Part shown: positions 51,474-60,459 of the stretch, in pieces | How positions within the stretch are numbered: the stretch's first letter is position 1 | How the letters are laid out: every line of letters begins with the position of its first letter | DNA from: an uncultured Flavobacteriaceae bacterium | GTDB lineage: Bacteria; Bacteroidota; Bacteroidia; Flavobacteriales; Flavobacteriaceae | DNA length: 64,000 nucleotides | Assembly (NCBI GenBank): GCA_947494825.1 | Contig: CANLWN010000003.1 | Location: forward strand, 310,001-374,000 | Direction: 5' to 3' | Notes under the pieces: generated by a model | What the model saw: the letters and a program-made list of their open reading frames with translations, nothing else | Databases searched by the model: none | What the model was told of the DNA's origin: nothing | Position numbers and translations under genes: made by a program

Positions 51474-52928
51474 TCAAAGCAGTTGCTCCTTGGCATCCTT
51501 AAGAAGTGAAAGCCGAATTTTTCTAATTTCACCAATAAGGTCCTTGATATGTGCCAAGGTGGTTCTTTCACTCATAAATACGAGGCGTAGATACCTTTCC
51601 CCGTTAAACAACACTGTGGTAATATAATACCTTCCCTCATCGGTCAATCGCTGCCTAATATCCATTTGGGTCTTGCTATCTCCCTTGATCTTAAAACACA
51701 ATATATTACTCTGAGGCCTTACGGGACATTCAAAATCCGCAAGTTCATTAATATAGTCATAGGCCTGTAAGGCCAGTCCATATTGACGGTCAATGTATTT
51801 TCCCAATCCCCGTTCTCCTAGGGCCCCCAACACAAAGAACAGTTTTTCGCCCAGACCGGATTTGGTCGTTTCCAAGGTCCTATGTATGAAGTCGAATCCA
51901 GGCTGTTGTTTTTGGTGAAAGAGGTAACTGGCGTCCAGTGAAATCTGGAGTCCTTGGTCCAGATGCTTATGGTCCCTAAGCAATAGGGCCGCACACAAGG
52001 AGGGTGTCTGCAATAATTTATGGGCGTCCCATACCAGAGAGTCTGCCTTTTCAACACCTTTGAGAAGTCTGCCATAGGTATTGGAGAGCAATGCGCTGGC
52101 GCCGTGCGCCCCATCCACATGCATCCACAGCGCGTTTTCTTGGCAAAAATCGGCGATTTCATCGAGTGGGTCATAAATACCAACGGCCGTACTGCAGGCA
52201 TTTGCCACTAAGGCTATGGGCCGCTTGCCCTCTTGCAGGGTTCTCTTGTAGCATCTTTGGAGTCGATCGGGGCGAATGGCCCCCATTTCATCCACATCTA
52301 CAAAACGAATGGCTTCTGCTCCAATGCCCATGACGCCGGCAGCTTTGGCCAGGGAGTAGTGCCCTTTGGAGGGCAGTAAAATAGATAAATTAGAAGGCGT
52401 TCCCTTTTCCCAAACATCCGGCACCAATGCGCTTCGGGCGATTACCAGGGCCGTCAGGTTGGCGAGGGAACCCCCATCGACCAATACCCCACCTCCAAAA
52501 TTTTGATCTTTCACCCTACGGGCCAAGGTAGTCGGGGCCTTTTTCCAGCCTACTTTTTCCAACATCCAGTTGATCAAAAAATATTCCATACCGACCGAAG
52601 CCGGCCCCATTTCATAAATGGAGGACACATTGTTGGTAAAGGCGTTGACAAAAGTGCCCAAGGCCGCTGCATAGTGGGGAGCAGCACATTGGTGTCCAAG
52701 ATAGGCAGGATGGTGCAACCTGGTGTTGTAGGCCAAATATTTGTCCAAAAAAAGTTGCAGTTTCTTCCCCTCCAGTCCCCCTTTTTTGGCATAATATTCC
52801 AAATCCAGATCGCGTACAACCTGATCTAATCTTTTTTGGTCGATTACGGGTTTTCTAGCGGAAATGGAATCGTTGTAAAATCTATCCAAGGCCTGGGCCA
52901 CAATGGTAATGTCTGCTTCGAAGGGCAT
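51474..52928 (-). CDS. PLP-dependent group II decarboxylase
   Basis: A 484-residue protein of the glutamate/aromatic amino acid decarboxylase family: cofactor stacking in HVDGAHGAS (D272, H275) and the PLP lysine K304 in WDAHKLLQ. Substrate could be DOPA, tryptophan, glutamate, diaminobutyrate or another amino acid; the sequence does not decide. The candidate ArsR operator upstream (52941-52967) suggests regulation together with the ArsR/phosphatase pair. Confidence 0.87.
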   Translation of the reverse strand: MPFEADITIVAQALDRFYNDSISARKPVIDQKRLDQVVRDLDLEYYAKKGGLEGKKLQLFLDKYLAYNTRLHHPAYLGHQCAAPHYAAALGTFVNAFTNNVSSIYEMGPASVGMEYFLINWMLEKVGWKKAPTTLARRVKDQNFGGGVLVDGGSLANLTALVIARSALVPDVWEKGTPSNLSILLPSKGHYSLAKAAGVMGIGAEAIRFVDVDEMGAIRPDRLQRCYKRTLQEGKRPIALVANACSTAVGIYDPLDEIADFCQENALWMHVDGAHGASALLSNTYGRLLKGVEKADSLVWDAHKLLQTPSLCAALLLRDHKHLDQGLQISLDASYLFHQKQQPGFDFIHRTLETTKSGLGEKLFFVLGALGERGLGKYIDRQYGLALQAYDYINELADFECPVRPQSNILCFKIKGDSKTQMDIRQRLTDEGRYYITTVLFNGERYLRLVFMSERTTLAHIKDLIGEIRKIRLSLLKDAKEQLL

Positions 52929-52940
52929 GTTTAGTTCATT

Positions 52941-52967
52941 ATATCGTTTATTGCTAATATACGATAT
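52941..52967. promoter_or_regulatory. Probable ArsR operator upstream of decarboxylase
   Basis: The inverted repeat ATATCG...CGATAT contains, on the minus strand, ATATCGTATATTAGCAAT, which matches the arsR site (ATATTGTATATTTGTTGT) closely. A -7-like TATATTAG is inside it. Confidence 0.6.
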
Positions 52968-53040
52968 TAATAATAATTCCGATACACCACTAGGGCTGTT
53001 TTTCGGGATTTTGCAAAACCCATTACAATCGCGCTACCTA

Positions 53041-54048
53041 TCAAAGCGGCATACGAAAACCGAAAACGGGAAGATCCCCTTGCATAAAATCCAAGTCGCC
53101 CGATCTCTTAAAACCCATATTTTCATACATCTTCCAAGCGGTCTGCATGGCCTTGGTGGTATGGATAATCAGCTGGGACCGTCCGGAGGCCTTGGTCCTT
53201 TCAATGCATTCTTGAGTAAGTTGTTTTCCAATGCCTAGACCGCGGGCCTTATGATCCACGGCCAAAAGCCGAAATCCCGAAGCGTCTTTTTCCAAGGTTG
53301 CCGTACCCCCAGAGCCATAGTATTGCATATCGCCGAAATACACCACGCCCCCCAGAATCTCTCCCCTGGGAGCGACTGCCACCAAAAGTGCGGCCTGCGG
53401 TTTCTTGGTAAGGGAACCGATATTGGCTAGCATCTCATAATATTCGGGTTGTTCATGCCGATGCGGAAATCCATCCAAACGGGAGTAGACTTGGACCATC
53501 AGTTTTCCCACGGCACCAAACTCCGAAGGTTTTGCATTTCTTATGGTAAATTTCCCCGTTGGGGAAGCTGGTTGCTTCCTGTATCTTTCGGCATATCGAC
53601 TCGTGAAACTTTTTTCATTTAAATTTTGCTCAAGCCGATACAGCCCCTGGAGCAATGCATCATCAACAAACCCCCGAATTACGCCCAGGATATTTGCCCA
53701 CTCCTCCTCGAACCCCGGTAATTCGCGGAGGGCCTTTTTGGAGAGACTTAGGAATTGTTTTCTCCGGTCCTTGGGGTCTACCAAACTTTCCAGATATCCA
53801 CCCTGCTTCATCTGTTTCGTAATCTTTATTACCGCGGGATGGGAGAACCTGAGGCGTTGTGAAATATCGGTCACCGTAAGTTGCCCCTCTTTTTTAAGAA
53901 GCAAAAAAATAAGGTGCCAATTGGGTTCAATACCAATGTTGATCTGCTTATAGTGCTCCCGTGCACTGTACACCAATGTATCGCTGATTCTTTTGAACCT
54001 GGCGGTGAAGCCAAGATCGCCCAAATCGTCCAAAAAATCCTCTTGCAT
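53041..54048 (-). CDS. Fusion of MarR regulator and GNAT acetyltransferase
   Basis: A 335-residue protein with an N-terminal MarR winged helix (about 1-150, DISQRLRFSHPAVIKITKQMKQGGYLES) and a C-terminal GNAT domain (about 172-335, acetyl-CoA loop HKARGLGIGKQL). Such fusions are known in Bacteroidota and other phyla. GTAAC-type palindromes upstream fit autoregulation. The acetylated substrate is unknown. Confidence 0.88.
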   Translation of the reverse strand: MQEDFLDDLGDLGFTARFKRISDTLVYSAREHYKQINIGIEPNWHLIFLLLKKEGQLTVTDISQRLRFSHPAVIKITKQMKQGGYLESLVDPKDRRKQFLSLSKKALRELPGFEEEWANILGVIRGFVDDALLQGLYRLEQNLNEKSFTSRYAERYRKQPASPTGKFTIRNAKPSEFGAVGKLMVQVYSRLDGFPHRHEQPEYYEMLANIGSLTKKPQAALLVAVAPRGEILGGVVYFGDMQYYGSGGTATLEKDASGFRLLAVDHKARGLGIGKQLTQECIERTKASGRSQLIIHTTKAMQTAWKMYENMGFKRSGDLDFMQGDLPVFGFRMPL

Positions 54049-54055
54049 TTTTTAC

Positions 54056-54104
54056 GTAACTAGTTACACAAATATAAAAAAATATTCGTAACCAGTTACG
54101 TAAC
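54056..54104. promoter_or_regulatory. MarR-type operators upstream of the MarR-GNAT gene
   Basis: A perfect palindrome GTAACTAGTTAC (54056-54067) and a second near-palindrome GTAACCAGTTAC (54088-54099), overlapped by GTTACGTAAC (54095-54104). The repeats lie 8 and 40 nt upstream of the start at 54048, so repression by the gene product is likely. Confidence 0.7.
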
Positions 54105-54206
54105 TCCAATAATACCCTGCTTAGGGCAGTACAACAGGCGAAAAGGGGTTTGGCCAGCGTAAGGCAGACCGACCGACCCGCTTCCCGCCCTGGTTGTGCT
54201 ACTGTA

Positions 54207-55001
54207 TTAAAAGGCGATGCTTTCCATGCGTTTCCCAAAAATTTTTCCCTTCGTTATGCCCCTTTGCATGGCCTTTTCCATGGCGTCCGCTCCACCGTTT
54301 TGGGTGACAATGTTATCGGTTCTGCCACTGTGATGCGCCATAAGTATCCAGCGGGGTGAGAACAAGGTTTTTATGGAATCTATATAGTGCGCTCTTACCA
54401 AGGGCCATTTGTTGGCAATGACCAAATCCGTTTTGCCATACCGTTCACCTAATTTTCCCAGGACTTCCTTATGGGTCACTCCTCCATTGAGATATACCAG
54501 GCCCATTTCCTTTCCCCGAAGTCCCAGCCCTATGTTCTCTACCCCCGAATGGTTGAACCGAAGGATATGTCCCGAAAAAGGTCCCGATTGAAAAGGTTCC
54601 AAGGCATTTTCCTCAGGATAGGAGATGCTAATCCGGGACTTGAGGGAAGTACTAAGTCCCTTGTCCTGTAGCACCTTATAGGCCTCAGGCGTAAGTATCA
54701 CATGGGCCTCCTTATTGGCCCTGAGATGTTTCAGGACGGCGGTGGCATTAAAATGATTGCCGTGCACGTGACTAATAAAGATTAATTTTACCTTGGAAAA
54801 AACACCTTCGGCCCTTGCTATTTCGTCATCCGGATTCAGGAGTGCGTCAATTAATATCCCACCTTGCGGCGTATCTATGTAAAAGCCCGAATTTTCTATC
54901 CAATTTACGCGGTTCCCGGATTCCTGTTCCTTTGCAATTCCCTGGCCCCAAAGGAATAGGGTGCCCAGAAAAAAGCTGATTATGGAATATGCCATGGACA
55001 T
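54207..55001 (-). CDS. Exported MBL-fold metallohydrolase-like protein
   Basis: A 264-residue protein with a signal peptide and a metallo-beta-lactamase fold of the UlaG-like type. The metal motif reads SHVHGNHFNA: the usual HxHxDH has Asn instead of Asp, which removes one metal ligand or the catalytic base. A second His pair is MAHHSGRTD. Either binds fewer metals or is a non-classic hydrolase. The start could be 55001 (MSMAYS) or 54995. Confidence 0.78.
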   Translation of the reverse strand: MSMAYSIISFFLGTLFLWGQGIAKEQESGNRVNWIENSGFYIDTPQGGILIDALLNPDDEIARAEGVFSKVKLIFISHVHGNHFNATAVLKHLRANKEAHVILTPEAYKVLQDKGLSTSLKSRISISYPEENALEPFQSGPFSGHILRFNHSGVENIGLGLRGKEMGLVYLNGGVTHKEVLGKLGERYGKTDLVIANKWPLVRAHYIDSIKTLFSPRWILMAHHSGRTDNIVTQNGGADAMEKAMQRGITKGKIFGKRMESIAF

Positions 55002-55227
55002 GATGGTATTTTTGGACGGTGCAGGACTAAAGATAACTATAGGGACATCTATAACTATTGCGCTCGGGAACAATCATTGTCATTGGCAACATTTTATGGC
55101 CTTTGCCGCATTTTTTATTGGAATTTTAGAAATACAGACCACCTTTTTTAGTTCCTAAGGCCCCTGGCTCCATATACACAGGGAGAAAGGAATATGCCTT
55201 AGCTAAAATTAATGTGTAACTTTCTAT

Positions 55228-56322
55228 ATGCAAATTTTAAGAAAACAGAAACCTCCCATACCCCATCGATTCATCTATCTGGCCACGGTGCTTATCAGCT
55301 TGGTCATCGTTCTACAGTTTGTTAGCACCAATGCCCAAGGAGAGTTTGTGATTAGACTCAATTATATAGTCCTTTTCATTATCAAATATTTTGTCTGGGC
55401 CTTATTGATCGATTTCGTTTATGGCATGGGGAACCTGTTGGACAAAGCGGTCCTTAGGGATTACAAAATGGCTTTTACCCTGCTATGCAACATCGTGCTT
55501 CTTACCTGCTTGCATTTCTTGATTTCCAATTTCATTTATTATATGGTTTTGTTTTGTACGGGAGATGCAAATCCAAAGTGTATTTTGCCCACGCTCTACC
55601 GCATTCTCCCGGAAGTGTTTATGAGCCGTATAGTTGATCTTTTTGCTATCCTTCTGATTCTTAAGGTTATAGATGCTTATCGGGTTTCAAAGAATCGAAA
55701 AATGCAGATTACCAACCTCAAAGGTCAGTTGCACCTGGCCCAACTCCGTTCGTTGCGTGCCCAATTAAACCCCCACTTCCTTTTTAATTCGCTGCACGCC
55801 GTGCAGACCCTTATTGGTTATGATGATGTAAAGGCGAAGGCCATGGTTATAAAAATCAGCAATTTATTGCGAAAAATGTTAGATCAGGAAGATCGGCAGC
55901 TGATCAGTTTGGAGGAAGAACTGACCTACCTCAAGGACTACCTGGATATAGAACAGGAGCGTTTCCACGATCGTCTTTCCATTATATTGGAGATTGATGA
56001 GGCCACCAAGCAAATGCTGGTACCACCACTGTTGCTGCAACCGCTTGCGGAAAACGCGATCAAGCACGGTATCTCCCTCTTGGAACGCCATGGGGAAATT
56101 TCCCTGGTCACCACGGCCAAGGACAATGGCCTTCAAATCGAAATGAGCAATACCATGCCCTTAGCACCAAAGGAGACCCCTGTAAGTTCTACCAAACTGG
56201 GTCTCAGAAACATAAAAAATAGGCTTTCCCAATTGTTCAAAGAGGACTATACCCTCAGTTTTGATAAAAGTCCGGGAGTTTTTAAACTTACACTAACCAT
56301 TAAAAACATCGGCAAATTATGA
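55228..56322 (+). CDS. LytS-type sensor histidine kinase
   Basis: A 364-residue membrane kinase with four helices (about 14-34, 43-66, 82-104, 130-150), a His_kinase motif LNPHFLFNSLH (H183) and an ATPase domain with PLLLQPLAENAIKHGI and GLRNIKNRL. It senses a cue at the membrane and phosphorylates the adjacent LytTR regulator, whose start overlaps its stop. Confidence 0.9.
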   Translation: MQILRKQKPPIPHRFIYLATVLISLVIVLQFVSTNAQGEFVIRLNYIVLFIIKYFVWALLIDFVYGMGNLLDKAVLRDYKMAFTLLCNIVLLTCLHFLISNFIYYMVLFCTGDANPKCILPTLYRILPEVFMSRIVDLFAILLILKVIDAYRVSKNRKMQITNLKGQLHLAQLRSLRAQLNPHFLFNSLHAVQTLIGYDDVKAKAMVIKISNLLRKMLDQEDRQLISLEEELTYLKDYLDIEQERFHDRLSIILEIDEATKQMLVPPLLLQPLAENAIKHGISLLERHGEISLVTTAKDNGLQIEMSNTMPLAPKETPVSSTKLGLRNIKNRLSQLFKEDYTLSFDKSPGVFKLTLTIKNIGKL

Positions 56323-57080
56323 GGTCTACCGTATTGATCGTTGATGATGAGCCACATGCGCGCAGATACTTGCGAGAATTGTTGAGCAAGGACCATGATA
56401 TAGAACTGGTGGGGGAATGTAAGAACGGAAGGGAAGCCCTGGCCCAAATTGAAAGTAAAAAACCGGATATCCTATTGCTGGATATCCAAATGCCGGGTAT
56501 TAACGGCATTGAAGTGGCCCACAAACTAAAGGAAAGCTCCTGTATCGTCATATTCACTACAGCCTATGATCAATATGCATTAAAGGCCTTTGAGGCAGAG
56601 GCCTTAAATTATTTGCTCAAACCCTTTAATGAAGATCGGTTTTTTAAAGTGCTGGATCGGGCCAAGGAAATGACTGCGCTCCAACAGCATGCTCAACTGG
56701 GCGAAAAGATGATGGGGCTCTATAGCGATTTTAGGCAAGCTCATTCTCCCCATCTTACCCAATTTACCTTTAGGGAAAACGGATTGGACAGAACCATACC
56801 TACCATGGATATCATTTTTATTGAAGCCCGATCCATCTATGCCATTTTAAATACAGCCGATGATGCAGTACTGTACCGCGCGGCATTAAACCTATTGGAA
56901 CAGCAGCTTCCTACCAACTTTTTGCGGATTCACCGTTCGTACATTATCAATATGGACCATGTGGAACGGTTTACCTACCTGAACAACAATACCTTTTCCT
57001 TTTTGATGACGGACAATACCGAACTGATTTCCAGTAGGTCTTACAAAACTGCAATATCCGAAAGATGGTCCGGTCAATAA
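56319..57080 (+). CDS. LytTR-family response regulator
   Basis: A 253-residue regulator: receiver (D9, D10 and phospho-acceptor D55 in LLLDIQMPG, K in LLKPF) and a C-terminal LytTR DNA-binding domain (about 145-253, FLRIHRSYIINMDHVERF). Overlaps the kinase gene by 4 nt and is followed by a terminator. Targets are unknown. Confidence 0.92.
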   Translation: MRSTVLIVDDEPHARRYLRELLSKDHDIELVGECKNGREALAQIESKKPDILLLDIQMPGINGIEVAHKLKESSCIVIFTTAYDQYALKAFEAEALNYLLKPFNEDRFFKVLDRAKEMTALQQHAQLGEKMMGLYSDFRQAHSPHLTQFTFRENGLDRTIPTMDIIFIEARSIYAILNTADDAVLYRAALNLLEQQLPTNFLRIHRSYIINMDHVERFTYLNNNTFSFLMTDNTELISSRSYKTAISERWSGQ

Positions 57081-57093
57081 CGACTTATAAACA

Positions 57094-57119
57094 GAAAAGG
57101 CCTGAAAAAACAGGCCTTT
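57094..57119 (+). terminator. Terminator after LytTR pair
   Basis: AAAAGGCCTG (57094-57103) pairs with CAGGCCTTTT (57110-57119) around AAAAAA; the T run on the right and the A run on the left allow it to work on both strands. Confidence 0.75.
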
Positions 57120-57164
57120 TCCTTACATGAAGGGCATGACTAATTTGTGACTAATTCAATGCAA

Positions 57165-57686
57165 TCAAAGCAACCAGCTTGTAGACTTGGCCGGGGCTAT
57201 ACCCTTCAATCTCATGTATATGGTAATTTTTCCGTGTTCCCGTTGCAAATGGTGTTCGGTAAGCATTAATGCTTCCATTCTGGAAAGTGTTTGTCCAAAC
57301 ATATCGATGTTCTCATCGTATCCCTGTATTTTGGGTAGCGTAGCGATCACATAATCAAAAGATGCTTCCAGGTCCTTGATGATGGCGTCCTTGCCCGATA
57401 CCTTTTCCAAGGTGTTTTTATTGGCCACATTGTTGTCTTCCCCTGCCAAAAAGCCCACAAAAAAACGATTGGATGTGGTAATATGTTTTACCTGATCGGC
57501 AAAACTACGGAGACCTTCTGCAGGTATCAGGTCAAAATGTTCTTCTGGCATCTGCTGCGCCGATTTTACCACCATATTCTTCATGTTCTTCCAGGCAAAT
57601 ACCATACGTTCGGTTGCGATGGACTGCGCCGAAATGGTCGATATACTAATTATTGTAACCAGTAAAAATCCTAGTGTTTTTTTCAT
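57165..57686 (-). CDS. DinB-family exported protein
   Basis: A 173-residue protein with a signal peptide (about 1-20) and a DinB four-helix bundle. Three His candidates for metal (HFDLIP, VKHITTS and HHLQREHGK) match the DinB pattern. DinB proteins bind metals and some are thiol-dependent transferases; this exported copy is of unknown function. Confidence 0.83.
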   Translation of the reverse strand: MKKTLGFLLVTIISISTISAQSIATERMVFAWKNMKNMVVKSAQQMPEEHFDLIPAEGLRSFADQVKHITTSNRFFVGFLAGEDNNVANKNTLEKVSGKDAIIKDLEASFDYVIATLPKIQGYDENIDMFGQTLSRMEALMLTEHHLQREHGKITIYMRLKGIAPAKSTSWLL

Positions 57687-57858
57687 CAGAACTGTTTTTT
57701 AGATGGGAGCAAGTAAGAAAATATAAATGAGCCTTTGCCGCGTTTTGATGCAAGTGTCATTTATTGATGCAAATGGTTATATTCCCGATATATCTTACCC
57801 AAGCCCGAACAAAGTTTCCTCTGCATCTTCGGTTTGCTAAAAGAGGGGAAGTATCGGG

Positions 57859-58611
57859 CTATTTCGGCGTTAACCTAAAATCATCCAAATGTAGCACAGG
57901 GTTCCATACTACCTCGGTAATTTCAAAATCCACCAGAAGGCTATCGTTTCCAAACAACGCCATCTTTTTGGGAAAGAGGACCTTTCCCTCTTGTCGGTAT
58001 TCGGAAAATACCGTTTTAAAGCGTACGCCCTTGTATTGTTCCTCGGCCGAATATTCCTCTACCATTTCCAGGAGTTGCGTCCTTGTATTGATATAATACT
58101 GTTGAACGTCCCATTCAGATTTATGTAGGCTGATCTTTGCGTAGTTTTGGTCATTGATCAAGGTATCCTTTAGCCGCTCCATGGAATGGCCCCTTTCCTT
58201 GTAGAAAATCAGTTCGTCAAAAAAATCGGCTTCTTCGTGCATTTCATACCGCATGCCCGAGGACATTTTTTCAAGGGTGCCCTGCCTTCCGATCTGGCCC
58301 TTCTCCCCATCGTAGGTCAGTATCTCGGAGCCGCTGCTCAATGTAAAGACGATTTTGTAACAATGCGGTTTAAGCATATAATGTTCGGAGACGCTCATAT
58401 GGTCCCCAAACTCGCCTATCATCTCCAATTTAAAGGATTTTATGGCTCCCCATGCTTCCTTTCCCCCTACTTTTTCAATATAGGAATCAAGTAGGGAATC
58501 TGCTTGGGCCCTGGTTCCCATCATAACAAGACATAAGAGGATAGTAAAAACGATTTTTTTTCTGTTCCGTATGGTACTCATGGGTCTTTCAATGTTGGTT
58601 GGCGCACGCAT
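57859..58611 (-). CDS. Exported protein with LolA-like fold, unknown function
   Basis: A 250-residue protein with a signal peptide after position 20 and ADSLLDSYIEKVGGKEAWGAIKSFKLEM at the mature start, resembling outer-membrane lipoprotein-sorting-like domains of Bacteroidota. It is coded 3 nt after the hydrolase gene. Start could be ATG 58611 or 58581. Role unknown. Confidence 0.65.
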   Translation of the reverse strand: MRAPTNIERPMSTIRNRKKIVFTILLCLVMMGTRAQADSLLDSYIEKVGGKEAWGAIKSFKLEMIGEFGDHMSVSEHYMLKPHCYKIVFTLSSGSEILTYDGEKGQIGRQGTLEKMSSGMRYEMHEEADFFDELIFYKERGHSMERLKDTLINDQNYAKISLHKSEWDVQQYYINTRTQLLEMVEEYSAEEQYKGVRFKTVFSEYRQEGKVLFPKKMALFGNDSLLVDFEITEVVWNPVLHLDDFRLTPK

Positions 58612-58614
58612 TAA

Positions 58615-60444
58615 TCACCCTGCATTGGCCGCGTGGCCAGATAGGAACGTAAGGATTTGCCCAAAATAGACCTCAGGGGATTCCAACCATCCAAAGTGAG
58701 CACAATCCTTGAGTATCACCAGTTTTGAGTTTGGAAAAATCGCGTGGCTGGCGCGACCAACTTTGGGGTCTATGACATCATTGTCCCCTTGGATAATAAG
58801 AACCGGTTTGTTGAACCGCTTCATTTTGCCACTCAGATCAAATCGGTTTCTTTGCATGTCCCTCCAGACCATGCTATGGACCTTGGGATAAAAACGCGTA
58901 CTAAAAGCCAAACCTCTGTATACCTGATCCTTAAGCTCCTGGTCAAACACATAGCCACCGGCCAAGAGTCTTGCCCGGTATTTGTAACGAACATCAGGAT
59001 CTTTCACCTTGGTCAGTTCGGCAAGTGCTTTGCGTTCCGCATCGGTCAACCTGGCCTGCAAACGTCTATTTGTTTCGGGTGCAAAGCCCAGGTTCATTCC
59101 GCCAGAGTGTGACAGCACCATTTTTTTTATCTGGTCTGGATATTTGGCCGCATAGGCCATGGCGTACATCCCTCCGAAGGAATGCCCCATAAGATTTATT
59201 TGACCGTACCCCAGATGTTTCCGCAACGCCTCCAAATCATCCACCATACTGCTCATGTCAATGGAGGTGCGCCCACTTATCATGGAAGAATATCCCGTGC
59301 CCCTTTGATCAAACAGGACCACCGTACGCTGGTCCGCCAACTTTCTGGCCAGGTCTAAAAAGTGATGGCTCGGAAAGCCTGGACCACCGTTGAGTAGGAA
59401 AAGAGGCTCCCCCTTACCGAAAGTCCTGTAGGCCAAAGCAACATCGTTCCTAAACAGGTAGCTATATCCTGTTCTGTTTTTATTGATGTATTGGATGATT
59501 TTGTCCCTGTAGCCACTTTTTTCGCTAAAGGCCAGATTTCGAAACAGGCCCGAATGATCTTTATCCCTAACATGAAGAAATTCCATGTTTCCATAAGCCG
59601 CTTTTTTTGCAGCACGTTCCAAAATTCTCGTGTACTCATAGCTATCTGTCTCTGAGACAACCAGCATGGGAATCCATTGATTTTCCATGTAGGTCGTAGG
59701 TGATGCCTGTACCAGTTGCTTTCTGGTGCTACCAAAGACCGCCGCGACGTGATTCTCTGCCATGGCTTTTCCATTATATTTTAAATGGGTGTCATAATAG
59801 GCCTCAATGTCATAGGCCCCGGCTATGGGAATGGCCCCCTTAATATCCCTTATCGACCTACCTTCCTTGGCCAAATAGCTCGGGTCCATGGCCAACAGGG
59901 CCGATAAATGCGCCCCTGCAGAATACCCACTTACAAAAATAGCGTGTTTATCATATCCGTATTTTGAAGCCTTATCGTAAATCCAGGCAAAAGCCCGGGC
60001 CACATCCTTAATATGCTCCGGATGTTGAATACCCTGTGTACGTTTGGGATCCTTCCAGGTTCCAGGGCTTAATCGATAACCAACAACGGCAACGGCAATT
60101 CCTTGTCCGGTAAACTTTCGGGCCAGCTCGGTCTCGTCCTTACGATCTCCAAAAGCCCAGGCCCCGCCGTGTATCCATAACATCATGGGCGGATTGTCCA
60201 CATCATTAGGGATAAAAAGGTTAAGCCGATGTTTGCTATCGTCATAATCTGCCCCCTCATAATAGGGGATATCATAGATTTCCTGAAAATCCCTTTGTAC
60301 GGGCTTATCGGTCAATACCGTCATGGACCCTGCAAGTTGGGTGCATCCCAGAATGCCCAAAGGAAAAACTGTTAGGACAAACAGTATTTTTAACAACCCT
60401 ATTTTGATTTTCACGATCACAGCTAAAAATATATCCAGGACCAT
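58615..60444 (-). CDS. Double alpha/beta-hydrolase lipoprotein
   Basis: A 609-residue lipoprotein (LGC, C34). The first domain (about 55-320) is a carboxylesterase-like hydrolase with HGGAW (92-96) and GYSAG (S175); the second (about 330-605) is a proline iminopeptidase-like hydrolase with NGGPG (352-356) and GHSFGG (S422). A natural fusion of two separate hydrolases: it may cut both an ester and a peptide or amide bond of one substrate. Upstream is an FG-GAP gene. Confidence 0.85.
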   Translation of the reverse strand: MVLDIFLAVIVKIKIGLLKILFVLTVFPLGILGCTQLAGSMTVLTDKPVQRDFQEIYDIPYYEGADYDDSKHRLNLFIPNDVDNPPMMLWIHGGAWAFGDRKDETELARKFTGQGIAVAVVGYRLSPGTWKDPKRTQGIQHPEHIKDVARAFAWIYDKASKYGYDKHAIFVSGYSAGAHLSALLAMDPSYLAKEGRSIRDIKGAIPIAGAYDIEAYYDTHLKYNGKAMAENHVAAVFGSTRKQLVQASPTTYMENQWIPMLVVSETDSYEYTRILERAAKKAAYGNMEFLHVRDKDHSGLFRNLAFSEKSGYRDKIIQYINKNRTGYSYLFRNDVALAYRTFGKGEPLFLLNGGPGFPSHHFLDLARKLADQRTVVLFDQRGTGYSSMISGRTSIDMSSMVDDLEALRKHLGYGQINLMGHSFGGMYAMAYAAKYPDQIKKMVLSHSGGMNLGFAPETNRRLQARLTDAERKALAELTKVKDPDVRYKYRARLLAGGYVFDQELKDQVYRGLAFSTRFYPKVHSMVWRDMQRNRFDLSGKMKRFNKPVLIIQGDNDVIDPKVGRASHAIFPNSKLVILKDCAHFGWLESPEVYFGQILTFLSGHAANAG

Positions 60445-60459
60445 TGCTTGGCCCCTGGC

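Noticed and set aside
57751-57764. TGATGCAAGTGTCA near 57.75 kb as a further Fnr-type box
   Set aside because: The half-sites are six bases apart instead of four and no -7 element stands at 23 nt.
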